Shown: positions 53,651 to 61,171 of the stretch, piece after piece
Layout: the number at the start of each line of letters is the position of its first letter
Position numbering within the stretch: position 1 is the stretch's first letter
Assembly: GCA_016873165.1 (NCBI GenBank)
Contig: VGXV01000022.1
Coordinates: 1 to 61,171 of the forward strand
Source of the DNA: Planctomycetota bacterium
GTDB taxonomy: Bacteria; Planctomycetota; Brocadiia; Brocadiales; Brocadiaceae
Reading direction: 5' to 3'
Length of the DNA: 61,171 nucleotides
Made by a program: the position numbers and the translations under genes
The notes under the pieces: model-generated
What the model was told of the DNA's origin: nothing
Database searches by the model: none
Seen by the model: the letters and a program-made list of their open reading frames with translations, nothing else

Positions 53651-54640
53651 ATGCATATGGAAATAAAAAAAGACGATTTACTGCAAATGTATTATTATCT
53701 TAAATTAACGAGAAGGCTTGAGGACCGTGTAACATCGCTCTACCATCAGGGTAAAATTATGGGAGGAGCGTGGACGAGCAACGGCACTGAGGCTGTTTCT
53801 GTCGGATACGGATATGCGCTTGAAAGGGATGATATTGCCGCTCCATACTTCCGGGATATGGGGGTGTTTCTGATACGGGGCATTTCGGCAAAACGTATTA
53901 TGGCTCAGTATTTTGGGAAGAAAACGGGGGTGACCGGCGGAAAAGAAGGCAATGTGCATATCGGCGATATGAAGTATGGCGTTGTCGGATTCCCAAGCCA
54001 TTTGGCGGATAATTATCCTGTCGGCACAGGGGTGGCCCTGGCCTTTAAAATGCGCGGAGAAAAAAAGATTGCGGTGGCGTGTACCGGCGACGGAGGCACA
54101 AGCCGTGGTGATTTTCATGAAGGAATGAATTTTGCCTCTGTGAGAAAATTACCCATCGTATTTATTTGTAATAACAATCAATACGCATATTCGACGCCAT
54201 TACGCCTGCAAATGAATATTAAAGATGTTGCGGAACGAGCTCGCGCCTATGGAATTCCAAGTAAAATCGTTGATGGCAACAATGTTGTTGAAGTATATAC
54301 GGCTGCAAAAGAGGCATATGAAATTGCAAGGAATGGAGGGGGACCTACGTTTATCGAATGCAAAACCATGCGCATGCACGGGCATTCGGAGCACGACAGC
54401 GCTAAGTATGTGCCGGGGGAATTGCTGGAGGAATGGAAGAAAAAGGACCCTATCGCATACATGGAAAGATATTTGACGGAAAAGAACATCGCGGGAAAAG
54501 AGGAACTCGACGGCATTGATATCCGGGTAAAAAAGGAAATAGAAGAGGCGGAGGCGTTTGCGGAGGAGAGCCCTTACCCTGATCCCGAAGACGGCATGAA
54601 AGGCGTCTATGCAACACCGATAGAAATAACATCTGTATGA
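53651..54640 (+). CDS. pdhA: Pyruvate (2-oxoacid) dehydrogenase E1 component, alpha subunit
   Basis: 329 residues. The thiamine-diphosphate motif GDGGTSRGDFHEGMNFA... NNNQYAYS lies near 138-180, and the phosphorylation-loop-like GHSEHDSAKYV segment at about 240-250. It decarboxylates pyruvate (or acetoin, which uses closely related AcoA) with TPP and transfers the acyl group to the lipoyl E2. A second in-frame ATG two codons on is possible. The beta subunit and E2 follow, interrupted by a regulator gene. The MITE ends 46 bases before this start. Confidence 0.88.
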   Translation: MHMEIKKDDLLQMYYYLKLTRRLEDRVTSLYHQGKIMGGAWTSNGTEAVSVGYGYALERDDIAAPYFRDMGVFLIRGISAKRIMAQYFGKKTGVTGGKEGNVHIGDMKYGVVGFPSHLADNYPVGTGVALAFKMRGEKKIAVACTGDGGTSRGDFHEGMNFASVRKLPIVFICNNNQYAYSTPLRLQMNIKDVAERARAYGIPSKIVDGNNVVEVYTAAKEAYEIARNGGGPTFIECKTMRMHGHSEHDSAKYVPGELLEEWKKKDPIAYMERYLTEKNIAGKEELDGIDIRVKKEIEEAEAFAEESPYPDPEDGMKGVYATPIEITSV

Positions 54641-54701
54641 AAAGAAAATCGTTTAGCGTCTATTCTAATAATCTACCACAAGGGTTTTTTGGGAAATTGA
54701 A

Positions 54702-55340
54702 ATGTACAATATAAAATTTTCAGAGGTTGTAGAACGGTTGAGAGAGGTGCTGAATACGAAATCAGACGATGATGTTGCAAAAAGTCTTGAAATAACCCCT
54801 CAGGCATTTTTTTCGTTCAAAAAGCAAAATGAGATTCCTTCCGAATTGCTCGTTCGTTTTTGTTTGTTGCATCAAACATCAATTGACTGGCTTGTTAAAG
54901 GGGAACAGGAAACGACGAGTGAATATGTAAATATCCCGACATACAATCCAAAAATATTTACCGGTGAGAAAACAGATGAAACAGCCCGCAAAACAGAATT
55001 TATTGCCTTTAAAAACGACTGGCTACAGGCTGAATTCGGCACGAATAGAACGAATCTTTATTTGTTTAATATAGAAGATGATTCGATGACGCCCACATTA
55101 AAAGACGGTGATGTTGTTATTGTTAATAAAAAAGATAATCTGCTGGATCGTGACGGATTATATCTTTTGCGTATTGAAGGAGCATCGTTTGTTAAGCGTG
55201 TACAACGTCTTCCCGGTGGCAGCATTCGTATGATATGTGATAATTCTGCGTATCAGCCAATCGAAGCAAAAGCGGATCAGATAGAGAATGGTGAAATTCT
55301 GGTTATCGGGCGAGTTGTATGGATGGGAAAGAATTATTAA
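54702..55340 (+). CDS. CI-like/S24 LexA-type transcriptional repressor
   Basis: 212 residues. Residues ~6-66 are a phage-CI-type helix-turn-helix (DVAKSLEITPQAFFSFKKQNEIP, then SIDWLVKGE). The C-terminal half is an S24 peptidase-like domain with Ser128 (DDSMTP) and Lys165 (SFVKRVQRL) at the correct spacing. No Ala-Gly or Cys-Gly cleavage site is evident in the linker, so RecA-stimulated self-cleavage may be lost. It lies between pdhA and pdhB in the same direction, so it may regulate that cluster, or be a phage-derived repressor left there. Confidence 0.85.
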   Translation: MYNIKFSEVVERLREVLNTKSDDDVAKSLEITPQAFFSFKKQNEIPSELLVRFCLLHQTSIDWLVKGEQETTSEYVNIPTYNPKIFTGEKTDETARKTEFIAFKNDWLQAEFGTNRTNLYLFNIEDDSMTPTLKDGDVVIVNKKDNLLDRDGLYLLRIEGASFVKRVQRLPGGSIRMICDNSAYQPIEAKADQIENGEILVIGRVVWMGKNY

Positions 55341-55343
55341 AGA

Positions 55344-55491
55344 ACCCACCCCTGCCCCTCCCAAGAGGGGAATAAGCAAAGTCTCCTCCCAAGAGAGGAA
55401 TAAGTAAAAACTTCTCCCAAGAGGTGCATAAATGAAAATTTCCCCCGTGTGGAAAAAAAGAAATCCCCTCCTGGGAGGGGCAGGGGTGGGT
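55344..55491. repeat. Inverted-repeat element with three 28-bp tandem units
   Basis: A perfect 20-bp inverted repeat forms the ends (55344-55363 and 55472-55491). Between them, three imperfect direct repeats of 28 bases begin CTCCCAAGAG at 55358, 55386 and 55414. It follows the repressor stop by three bases. The palindromic ends with CCCCTCCC resemble intergenic repeats common in environmental bacteria. It is not CRISPR: the units are contiguous and degenerate. Confidence 0.75.
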
Positions 55492-55635
55492 AAATCACGA
55501 ATATACTCAGGGATGTAAATGTACCATAAGAGTATAAAACGAATAACCCTTTTGAGGAAAGCGTCTATAAACAATTTTTATCTCCGGTATATATTTCTTT
55601 CGTGGAATTTATGTGAATATTTAAAGGAGACACGT

Positions 55636-56610
55636 ATGGGGCAAATTACCTATCTTGAAGCAATACGGGAAGCGCTGGATGAAGAAATGTCCCGCGACCC
55701 GGGCGTGTTTATATTAGGCGAAGATGTGGGAGTGTATGGAGGGGCGTTTCGGGTAACGGAAGGATTTTACGAGAAATATGGCGAGTGGAGGGTGCTTGAT
55801 ACCCCTTTATCGGAATCCGGGTTTACCGGGGCCGCAATAGGGGCGTCACTCGTAGGGATGCGTCCGGTCGTTGAAATGCAGTTTGCCGATTTTATCTCAT
55901 GCGCTTTCGATCAATTGATAAACGTTGCGGCAAAATTTCATTATCGTATGGGTTCCGCCGTGCCTATTGTTGTCCGGGCTCCTTATGGCGGCAACATACA
56001 TGGAGGCGCATTTCACTCCCAGTGCATCGAAGGATATTTTTTTAATGTTCCGGGGTTGAAAATTGTGGCGCCATCGACGGTATACGATGCGAAGGGTTTG
56101 TTAAAAGCGGCCATTCGTGACAATGATCCCGTAATATATTGCGAACACAAATATCTTTACCGGCGCATAAAAGATACAATCCCGGAAGACGATTACATTG
56201 TGCCGATTGGTGCAGCAAGGGTTTTTCAGGAAGGATCTGACGTATCGGTTATTACTTACGGAGCAATGGTGCATACCGCCATGGAAGCGGCAAATGAAGT
56301 AAAAGCGAAGGGCATTTCCGTTGAAATTGTCGATTTGAGAACATTATTGCCATTGGACAAAAAAACGATTTTCGATTCCGTTAAGAAGACGAATAAGGTT
56401 ATCATTCTCCATGAACAGACAAAGACGGGTGGTGTTGGCGGAGAGATTTCCGCATTGGTTGCCGAAAACTGCTTTGAGTATCTGGATGGCCCGGTTATTC
56501 GTGTTGCGGCGCCCGATACTCCTGTGCCCTATAGTCCTCACATGGAGGAACATTTTATTCCTCAGACAAAAGACGTGGTAAACGCGATAGATAAAATAAT
56601 ACGCTATTAA
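55636..56610 (+). CDS. pdhB: Pyruvate (2-oxoacid) dehydrogenase E1 component, beta subunit
   Basis: 324 residues from ATG 55636, which lies after AAAGGAGA; the longer in-frame extension to 55519 runs into the repeat-flanking region and has no site. The N-terminal TYLEAIREALDEEMSRDP, GEDVGVYGGAFRVTEGF and DTPLSESGFTGAAIG blocks, followed by VEMQFADFI and the C-terminal LRTLLPLDKKTI, are standard for E1 beta. With PdhA it forms the heterotetrameric TPP enzyme. E2 starts 15 bases after its stop. Confidence 0.92.
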   Translation: MGQITYLEAIREALDEEMSRDPGVFILGEDVGVYGGAFRVTEGFYEKYGEWRVLDTPLSESGFTGAAIGASLVGMRPVVEMQFADFISCAFDQLINVAAKFHYRMGSAVPIVVRAPYGGNIHGGAFHSQCIEGYFFNVPGLKIVAPSTVYDAKGLLKAAIRDNDPVIYCEHKYLYRRIKDTIPEDDYIVPIGAARVFQEGSDVSVITYGAMVHTAMEAANEVKAKGISVEIVDLRTLLPLDKKTIFDSVKKTNKVIILHEQTKTGGVGGEISALVAENCFEYLDGPVIRVAAPDTPVPYSPHMEEHFIPQTKDVVNAIDKIIRY

Positions 56611-56625
56611 TCAGGAGAAGGGTAT

Positions 56626-57870
56626 ATGCCGGTTGATATTATTATGCCGCAAATGGGAGAAAGTGTGGCAGAAGGAACCATCCTTAAATGGCTGGTTTGC
56701 GAAGGCGATTACGTTACAAAAGAACAACCTCTGGCTGAAATCAGTACGGATAAAATTGATACGGAAATACCATCGCCGGTCTCCGGGGTGGTAAAAAAAA
56801 TTCTGTATAAGGAAGGCGATACCCTTGCTGTTCAGACCGTTATTGCCCAGATTGAAGAGCGTGAAAGAACAGAGCAGACAAAGGAAGAAGGAAAAGAACA
56901 AAAGGAAGAAAAGCGGCGGGAAATATCCGCAGCGGCAGCATCCGTTGGAGAGGTTGAAATTCATGAGAAAAGATATTCTCCCCTGGTAAAAAAACTGGCA
57001 AAGGAATATGACGTTAATTTATCGGAAGTAAAAGGTTCCGGAGAATTTGGCAGGGTAACGAAAAAGGATATAATGGAGTACCTTTCCGCAAGGAAGGAGA
57101 TTACGGTTCCAAAAGAAGAAATTGCGAAAGAGCCGGAGCGGGAAACCCTTATTCCGCTGCATCCACGACGCAAGATCACTGCTGAAAGGATGGTGTTGAG
57201 CAAACAAACGGCGGCACACGTAACAACCGTATTCGAAGTTGACGTGACGCCGGTGGCAAAATACCGCGAATTGAATAAAGAGATTATGAAAAAGGAAGGA
57301 ATACATCTTACCTACCTTCCTTTTATCGCATTTGCAGCCATACAGGCATTGAAGGAATATCCTGTTTTAAATTCATCGTGGACGGATAATGGTATTTTAC
57401 GGAAGAATTATATTAATATGGGAATAGCCGTTTCTCTTGAAGATGGCCTGATAGTGCCGGTCATTAAGGATGCGGATAAGAAAGATTTGCTTCTATTGGC
57501 AAGGGAAATACAGGAGATAGCAGTGAATGCCCGTTCAAAAAAATTAAAGCCGGATGATGTCCAGGGGGGGACGTTTACCATCACGAATTATGGGGTCAAT
57601 GGAAGTTTGTTCGGTACTCCTGTGATTTTGCAGCCTCAGGCTGCCATACTGGGAGTTGGAGCGGTGGTAAAAAGACCGGTTGTTATTGATGATGCAATTG
57701 CCATCCGGTCAATGGTGTATTTGAGCCTTTCTTTCGACCACAGGGCAATGGACGGCGCACATGCCGACGCATTTCTTCGCAGGGTGAAAGATATATTGGA
57801 GACATGGGGGGTGTCTCTTTATGAACAGAAAAAGTCTAATCCTCCGGGCGGATATGGTGGAATATGGTGA
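56626..57870 (+). CDS. pdhC: Dihydrolipoamide acyltransferase (E2) of 2-oxoacid dehydrogenase
   Basis: 414 residues. One N-terminal lipoyl domain with Lys43 in STDKIDTEI, a K/E-rich linker (about 80-105), a peripheral-subunit-binding domain (YSPLVKKLAKEYDVNL, GSGEFGRVTKKDI), and the catalytic domain ending with SFDHRAMDGAHADAF (H-x3-D-G). It accepts the acyl group from E1 and passes it to CoA. The substrate could be pyruvate, acetoin or a branched-chain oxoacid; the operon with LipB favours a lipoylated complex generally. E3 is not in the window. Its end overlaps lipB by 50 bases. Confidence 0.93.
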   Translation: MPVDIIMPQMGESVAEGTILKWLVCEGDYVTKEQPLAEISTDKIDTEIPSPVSGVVKKILYKEGDTLAVQTVIAQIEERERTEQTKEEGKEQKEEKRREISAAAASVGEVEIHEKRYSPLVKKLAKEYDVNLSEVKGSGEFGRVTKKDIMEYLSARKEITVPKEEIAKEPERETLIPLHPRRKITAERMVLSKQTAAHVTTVFEVDVTPVAKYRELNKEIMKKEGIHLTYLPFIAFAAIQALKEYPVLNSSWTDNGILRKNYINMGIAVSLEDGLIVPVIKDADKKDLLLLAREIQEIAVNARSKKLKPDDVQGGTFTITNYGVNGSLFGTPVILQPQAAILGVGAVVKRPVVIDDAIAIRSMVYLSLSFDHRAMDGAHADAFLRRVKDILETWGVSLYEQKKSNPPGGYGGIW

Positions 57871-58537
57871 GGCCTGGGATCTGCAAAAAACACTGCTGGA
57901 GTTGCGGTCTGCGGAAAAAATAGAGGATTGCCTGGCGCTTCTTCAGCATCCTCCCACCTTTACGTATGGCCGCAGATATAAGGAATCTAATCTCATTTCC
58001 AATAAGAAATTCTATGAGGATAGGGGCATCTCTGTTTACAAAACGGACAGGGGAGGTCTTGCCACATATCACGGTCCTGGTCAGATAGTAGGATATCCCA
58101 TCATAAAAATGTGCTCTTATACCAATGACTTTTATGAATATTTGCGGATGCTTGAAGAGGTTATGATAAGAGTAGTATCGGATTATGGGATAACCGCGAA
58201 AAGAAGAAAAGAATATACCGGTGTTTGGGTAGATGATGCAAAGATAGGTTTTATCGGCGTCAGGATTGCGCTGGGTTATACGATGCATGGTTTTTCACTT
58301 AACGGGAATAATGATGTTTCTGCATTTAAATACATCACCCCATGCGGGATTGATGGGGTAAAGGTTGTTTCTCTGCAACAATTAATGGAGAGACCGATTC
58401 ATCTGCTGGAAATATATGATAAAATTATAATGCATTATTCAGCTATCTTTCAGACTGAAATGATTCCCCTGGAAAATGCGTTGGTATTACGGAAGGATGA
58501 AGCGATTAAACGTATTAAATGTAGGGAGAGGCGTTAG
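57821..58537 (+). CDS. lipB: Lipoyl(octanoyl) transferase
   Basis: 238 residues. It moves octanoyl groups from acyl carrier protein to lipoyl domains, such as that of the adjacent E2. Catalytic Cys175 (TPCGIDGVKV) and Lys141 (AKIGFIGVRI) are in place, and the RGGLATYHGPGQIVGYPII block matches the family. The ATG lies inside pdhC, 50 bases before its stop, in a different phase, so translation is probably coupled. LipA, which inserts sulfur, is not in the window. Confidence 0.93.
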   Translation: MNRKSLILRADMVEYGEAWDLQKTLLELRSAEKIEDCLALLQHPPTFTYGRRYKESNLISNKKFYEDRGISVYKTDRGGLATYHGPGQIVGYPIIKMCSYTNDFYEYLRMLEEVMIRVVSDYGITAKRRKEYTGVWVDDAKIGFIGVRIALGYTMHGFSLNGNNDVSAFKYITPCGIDGVKVVSLQQLMERPIHLLEIYDKIIMHYSAIFQTEMIPLENALVLRKDEAIKRIKCRERR

Positions 58538-58596
58538 CCTTGCTTGTCCCCTGAATACGTTCAGAGGATTGCAACCCAATGTCATTAAGTTAAGAA

Positions 58597-58680
58597 GGGT
58601 GGATTAAGGCGTTGTATTTTATGCCGAATCCACCAATAATATGCACAGGAAAGGTGGATTCGCTGTCGCTTAATCCACCC
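58597..58680. repeat. Palindromic intergenic repeat
   Basis: GGGTGGATTAAG (58597-58608) and CTTAATCCACCC (58669-58680) are exact complements. Within, GAATCCACC (58626-58634) pairs with GGTGGATTC (58653-58661). The nested stems give a cruciform-like element in the gap after lipB. It is non-coding. Confidence 0.65.
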
Positions 58681-58712
58681 TTACAAGGCTATTCAGCGTA
58701 AATGTTACAAGG

Positions 58713-58827
58713 CTCGTTCCCAAGTTCCGATTTGGGAACGCACGTGCTTGGGAAGCTTCTGCTTCCCGGAACAGGAAGCAGGAGCTTCCTTTACCATTGC
58801 GTTCCAAAGCCGGAGCTTTGGAACGAG
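58713..58827. repeat. Compound palindromic repeat with four stems
   Basis: The ends CTCGTTCC (58713-58720) and GGAACGAG (58820-58827) are complementary. Inside, CGTTCCCA/TGGGAACG, GGAAGC/GCTTCC, AGGAAGC/GCTTCCT-type and CGTTCCAAAG/CTTTGGAACG stems occur in series. This is a REP-like or bacterial interspersed mosaic element. Together with 58597-58680 it fills the 338-base gap between lipB and the PAS gene (58538-58875), which has no gene. Confidence 0.65.
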
Positions 58828-58875
58828 AAAATTTATTTCATCATTGCAAATATTTATTGAAAAACGAGAATTATC

Positions 58876-61077
58876 ATGCGCATAAATCTTAATCAACTAT
58901 CGGTAATTGAAATATTAAAATTATCCAAACATATTAAGGGAAAATGTTTTCTGTTTTCTTGTTTAGAGGAAGTTGCACAAGAATTTACAAAAATTTTCTA
59001 TGAATCATTTACGACCGATAGCGGGAAAAACCCTTTTGTGCTTGTCCGCTTTTTTAATACGTGTTCTTATCATAATCTTCCTGAGGATATCCGGGCATAT
59101 ATTCAGTCTGAAGAGCAGAAAAAGAAACCATTGCCTGAAGACCGTTATTTGACACTTATGGGAACATATGGAGACAGGGAAGAATGGAGGAGTCGAAAAG
59201 ATTCTAAAAACTATCAGGCATTCTTCCTCTCCGATCCTCAATTTCATGCCAAATTTCCTATGTTTTCCGCTGTTTTCAGGCAGATAGGAATTGAAATACT
59301 TTCCGGTTCTCAATTAGATATGAGCATTTTAATAAAAGAACGGCACAAGCAATTAAGCGCTTTTTGTGTGGAAAACGCTGTGGGAAGTAACCTTATCCCT
59401 AAACAATCCGAATTTGTGGAGCCGTTTGCCATTCAATCCGTATTTGGATTCGGAGGCATTTACCCAACGGGGAATGTTTATATAATTGCTATTTTTTCCA
59501 GGGAAAAGATCAATAAAGAAACCGCCAGTTTGTTTCTCAGCCTTAATCCTGTGGTAAAGCAAATTACGCTGCCCTATGTAATCCGGGAGAAAATTTTTAA
59601 TGAATATCTTCCATCGGGGAAAAACAGTAAAGAAGAATCATTGGGAAATCTCGAAAGATTCAATGAAAACGTTGTTGATAATCACAGAAAATATCTTATT
59701 GAGAAAGAGGTGTCTGATGCCATTCGCGTGGAGCTGGAAATAGCAAATGAGCATATGATTGAATTGGCAAAGGAGTTGGAAAAGTCAAATAAAAACCTGC
59801 AGAAAGAAATTGTAAAACGAAGCTATACAGAAGACGCTCTTCTGGAAAGTAAGAGACAATTGCAGTCAGTGCTGGATAATACTACCGCCTGCATTTACAT
59901 AAAAGATATATCGGGAAAGTATTTACTTATTAATAAGCAATTTGAAAAGCTTTTTCATATTACAAGAGAACAAATAAAAGGGAAAACAGATTACGATATA
60001 TTTCCCCAGGAGATGGCGGAAGCGTTTCAAAAAAATGATAAGAAAGTGCTTGAAGCAAATATGCCGATGGAGATGGAAGAAATTGCTCCCCATGATGACG
60101 GGCCACATACATATATATCAATAAAATTTCCGCTGTTTACTTCACAGGGTGTTCCTTACGGAATATGCGGAATATCAACGGATATTTCACAGCGTAAACA
60201 GATGGAGATAGCACTGAAAAAAGGCAATGAAATTCTTGAACAAAGCGTTGTGGAACGTACGAGGAAACTTGAAGAACAAAACATTCAACTTGTAAAGGAG
60301 TTTGAAAAAAGGAAAAAAATAGAGCTCGCCCTGAAGGAGAGCGAAAAACGTTTTCGGGTAATGTTTGAACAGGCGGCTGTTGGTGTTGCGCTTCACGAAG
60401 TGAAGACGGATAAATTTGTTATAGGCAATAAAAAATATTGTGATATCGTTGGCTACACCATCGATGAAATGAAAGAAAAAAAACCCGGCCAGATTACCCA
60501 TCCTGAAGACCTTCCGGTTAAATCGGATAATATGCAAAAATTAATTGATGGCAGAATACACGAATTTACCATGGAAAAGAGATATTTCCATAAGAATGGG
60601 TCCATTGTTTGGGTGAATATGACGGCATCGCCTATGTGGAAGGCGGGGGAAGCGCCTGATTTTTACATGGTAATTGTAAGAGATATTACTGAACGGAAAA
60701 AAGCAATAGAGTCTCTTGTGGAAAGCAACGAAAGAATTCAACTTTTGCTTGATTCTACAGGAGAAGGTATTTATGGCATTGATGCGAACGGATTGTGTAC
60801 ATTTGTAAATGCCTCATGCATTAATTTGCTTGGGTATGAGAATGCAAAACAATTGATAGGAAAGGATTTGCACAACACGATTCATCATAGCCACCGGGAT
60901 GGCACCCCTTTTCCCATTGGAGAATGTAAAGTATTTCAGGCATTTAAAAAAGGCGAAAGCATTCATGTGGCTGATGATATTATCTGGCGTGCCGATGGGA
61001 CGTTTTTCCCTGTCGAATATACGTCATATCCAATTAAAAAAGATGGGTCATCGTGGAAACGAGTGGGTAGATTTTAG
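58876..61077 (+). CDS. Multi-PAS sensor protein, probably frameshifted near its 3' end
   Basis: 733 residues. Residues ~1-265 form a soluble region I recognise only as a type often found before PAS domains in kinases (with blocks LTLMGTYGDREEW, FQ.GIEI and SVFGFGGIYPTGNVY), without a firm name. A coiled coil (about 275-325) is followed by three PAS domains (about 325-440, 480-600, 605-720). The third PAS ends abnormally: after EYTSYPIKKDG the frame reads SSWKRVGRF and stops at 61077, whereas another phase continues with FRDF, like the usual FRDIT end. No kinase domain appears before the window edge, so the gene is either broken or has lost its transmitter. Confidence 0.75.
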   Translation: MRINLNQLSVIEILKLSKHIKGKCFLFSCLEEVAQEFTKIFYESFTTDSGKNPFVLVRFFNTCSYHNLPEDIRAYIQSEEQKKKPLPEDRYLTLMGTYGDREEWRSRKDSKNYQAFFLSDPQFHAKFPMFSAVFRQIGIEILSGSQLDMSILIKERHKQLSAFCVENAVGSNLIPKQSEFVEPFAIQSVFGFGGIYPTGNVYIIAIFSREKINKETASLFLSLNPVVKQITLPYVIREKIFNEYLPSGKNSKEESLGNLERFNENVVDNHRKYLIEKEVSDAIRVELEIANEHMIELAKELEKSNKNLQKEIVKRSYTEDALLESKRQLQSVLDNTTACIYIKDISGKYLLINKQFEKLFHITREQIKGKTDYDIFPQEMAEAFQKNDKKVLEANMPMEMEEIAPHDDGPHTYISIKFPLFTSQGVPYGICGISTDISQRKQMEIALKKGNEILEQSVVERTRKLEEQNIQLVKEFEKRKKIELALKESEKRFRVMFEQAAVGVALHEVKTDKFVIGNKKYCDIVGYTIDEMKEKKPGQITHPEDLPVKSDNMQKLIDGRIHEFTMEKRYFHKNGSIVWVNMTASPMWKAGEAPDFYMVIVRDITERKKAIESLVESNERIQLLLDSTGEGIYGIDANGLCTFVNASCINLLGYENAKQLIGKDLHNTIHHSHRDGTPFPIGECKVFQAFKKGESIHVADDIIWRADGTFFPVEYTSYPIKKDGSSWKRVGRF

Positions 61078-61171
61078 GGATTTTCATATCTCAGGAAGCA
61101 TACATGTCAGAATTTTTAAGCGTAGATATTCTTCGTCTCTTAGGCCGTAAGCCCGTCTTTGTATAACCCTG

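Noticed and set aside
55358-55441. Possible short CRISPR-like repeat array
   Set aside because: The three 28-base units are adjacent without spacers, are degenerate, and lie inside a larger inverted repeat. No cas genes are present.
61104-61166. 20-codon frame at the window end (MSEFLSVDILRLLGRK...)
   Set aside because: It has an AGGAAG site but is too short and too close to the degraded end of the PAS gene to be listed; sequence beyond the window is needed.

Overview
The window looks like a chromosomal segment of an AT-rich, Gram-negative-type bacterium. Envelope signs include lipoprotein signal peptides, a TonB-ExbB-ExbD set, a DegQ/HtrA protease, PlsC acyltransferases and exopolysaccharide initiating transferases. 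TPR proteins are unusually abundant (five, including a NapH-like/TPR fusion and a transglutaminase/TPR protein), as are multi-PAS histidine kinases. Together with corrinoid C1 chemistry, this resembles anammox Planctomycetota (Brocadiales), but no lineage marker is present, so the assignment is tentative. No rRNA, CRISPR array, prophage or complete insertion sequence was seen.

Layout. 0-0.5 kb: end of a mazE antitoxin and a complete mazF toxin, then a nested inverted repeat. 0.8-8.4 kb: small hypotheticals, an MgtC-like membrane protein, a TPR lipoprotein, a YhcC-like radical SAM protein with tRNA-Gly directly behind it, a TIGR04255 protein, an M48 peptidase, and pyrD-pyrK (type 1B dihydroorotate dehydrogenase). 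8.4-8.9 kb: a 302-bp MITE with an 8-bp target duplication, then tRNA-Glu. 9-18.7 kb: a NapH-like/TPR fusion, a zinc-ribbon protein, an AddA-like helicase-nuclease, PlsC, a secreted RCC1-repeat protein, a 27-codon membrane peptide, PilZ and pyrE. 18.7-26.3 kb (minus strand): a hybrid histidine kinase, then a corrinoid methyl-transfer pair (a URO-D/[2Fe-2S]/ASKHA fusion plus a B12-binding protein) and ychF.

26.5-36.5 kb: tonB-exbB, a 1.1-kb stretch of broken toxin-antitoxin and LamG remnants, exbD, a polyferredoxin, two polyprenyl-phosphate sugar-phosphate transferases (the second behind a consensus sigma-54 promoter), a transglutaminase/TPR protein and a coiled-coil/TPR protein. 36.6-43.5 kb (minus strand): a PP-loop thiolation-type enzyme, CutA, small membrane proteins, a TPR lipoprotein, PlsC and DegQ. 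43.9 kb: tmRNA. 44.3-50.9 kb: three more signalling proteins and an HD-GYP remnant. 50.9-53.3 kb: an epimerase, a MidA-type methyltransferase and a half-size ferritin-like protein. 53.3-53.6 kb: a second MITE copy in the opposite orientation. 53.6-58.5 kb: pyruvate dehydrogenase E1alpha, a CI/S24-type repressor, E1beta, E2 and LipB. The window ends in a PAS sensor gene that appears frameshifted.

Pathway links. pyrD, pyrK and pyrE serve UMP synthesis. The pdh-lipB cluster encodes a lipoylated 2-oxoacid dehydrogenase without its E3 or LipA. The URO-D/RACE fusion and its corrinoid partner form a compact methyl-transfer and reactivation module whose methyl donor is not encoded here. ExbB/ExbD/TonB would energise outer-membrane transport, although no TonB-dependent receptor is present. 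The most notable observations are the methyl-transfer fusion with a missing zinc-ligand motif, the MITE pair, the split exb operon, the sigma-54 promoter and the repressor embedded in the pdh cluster.
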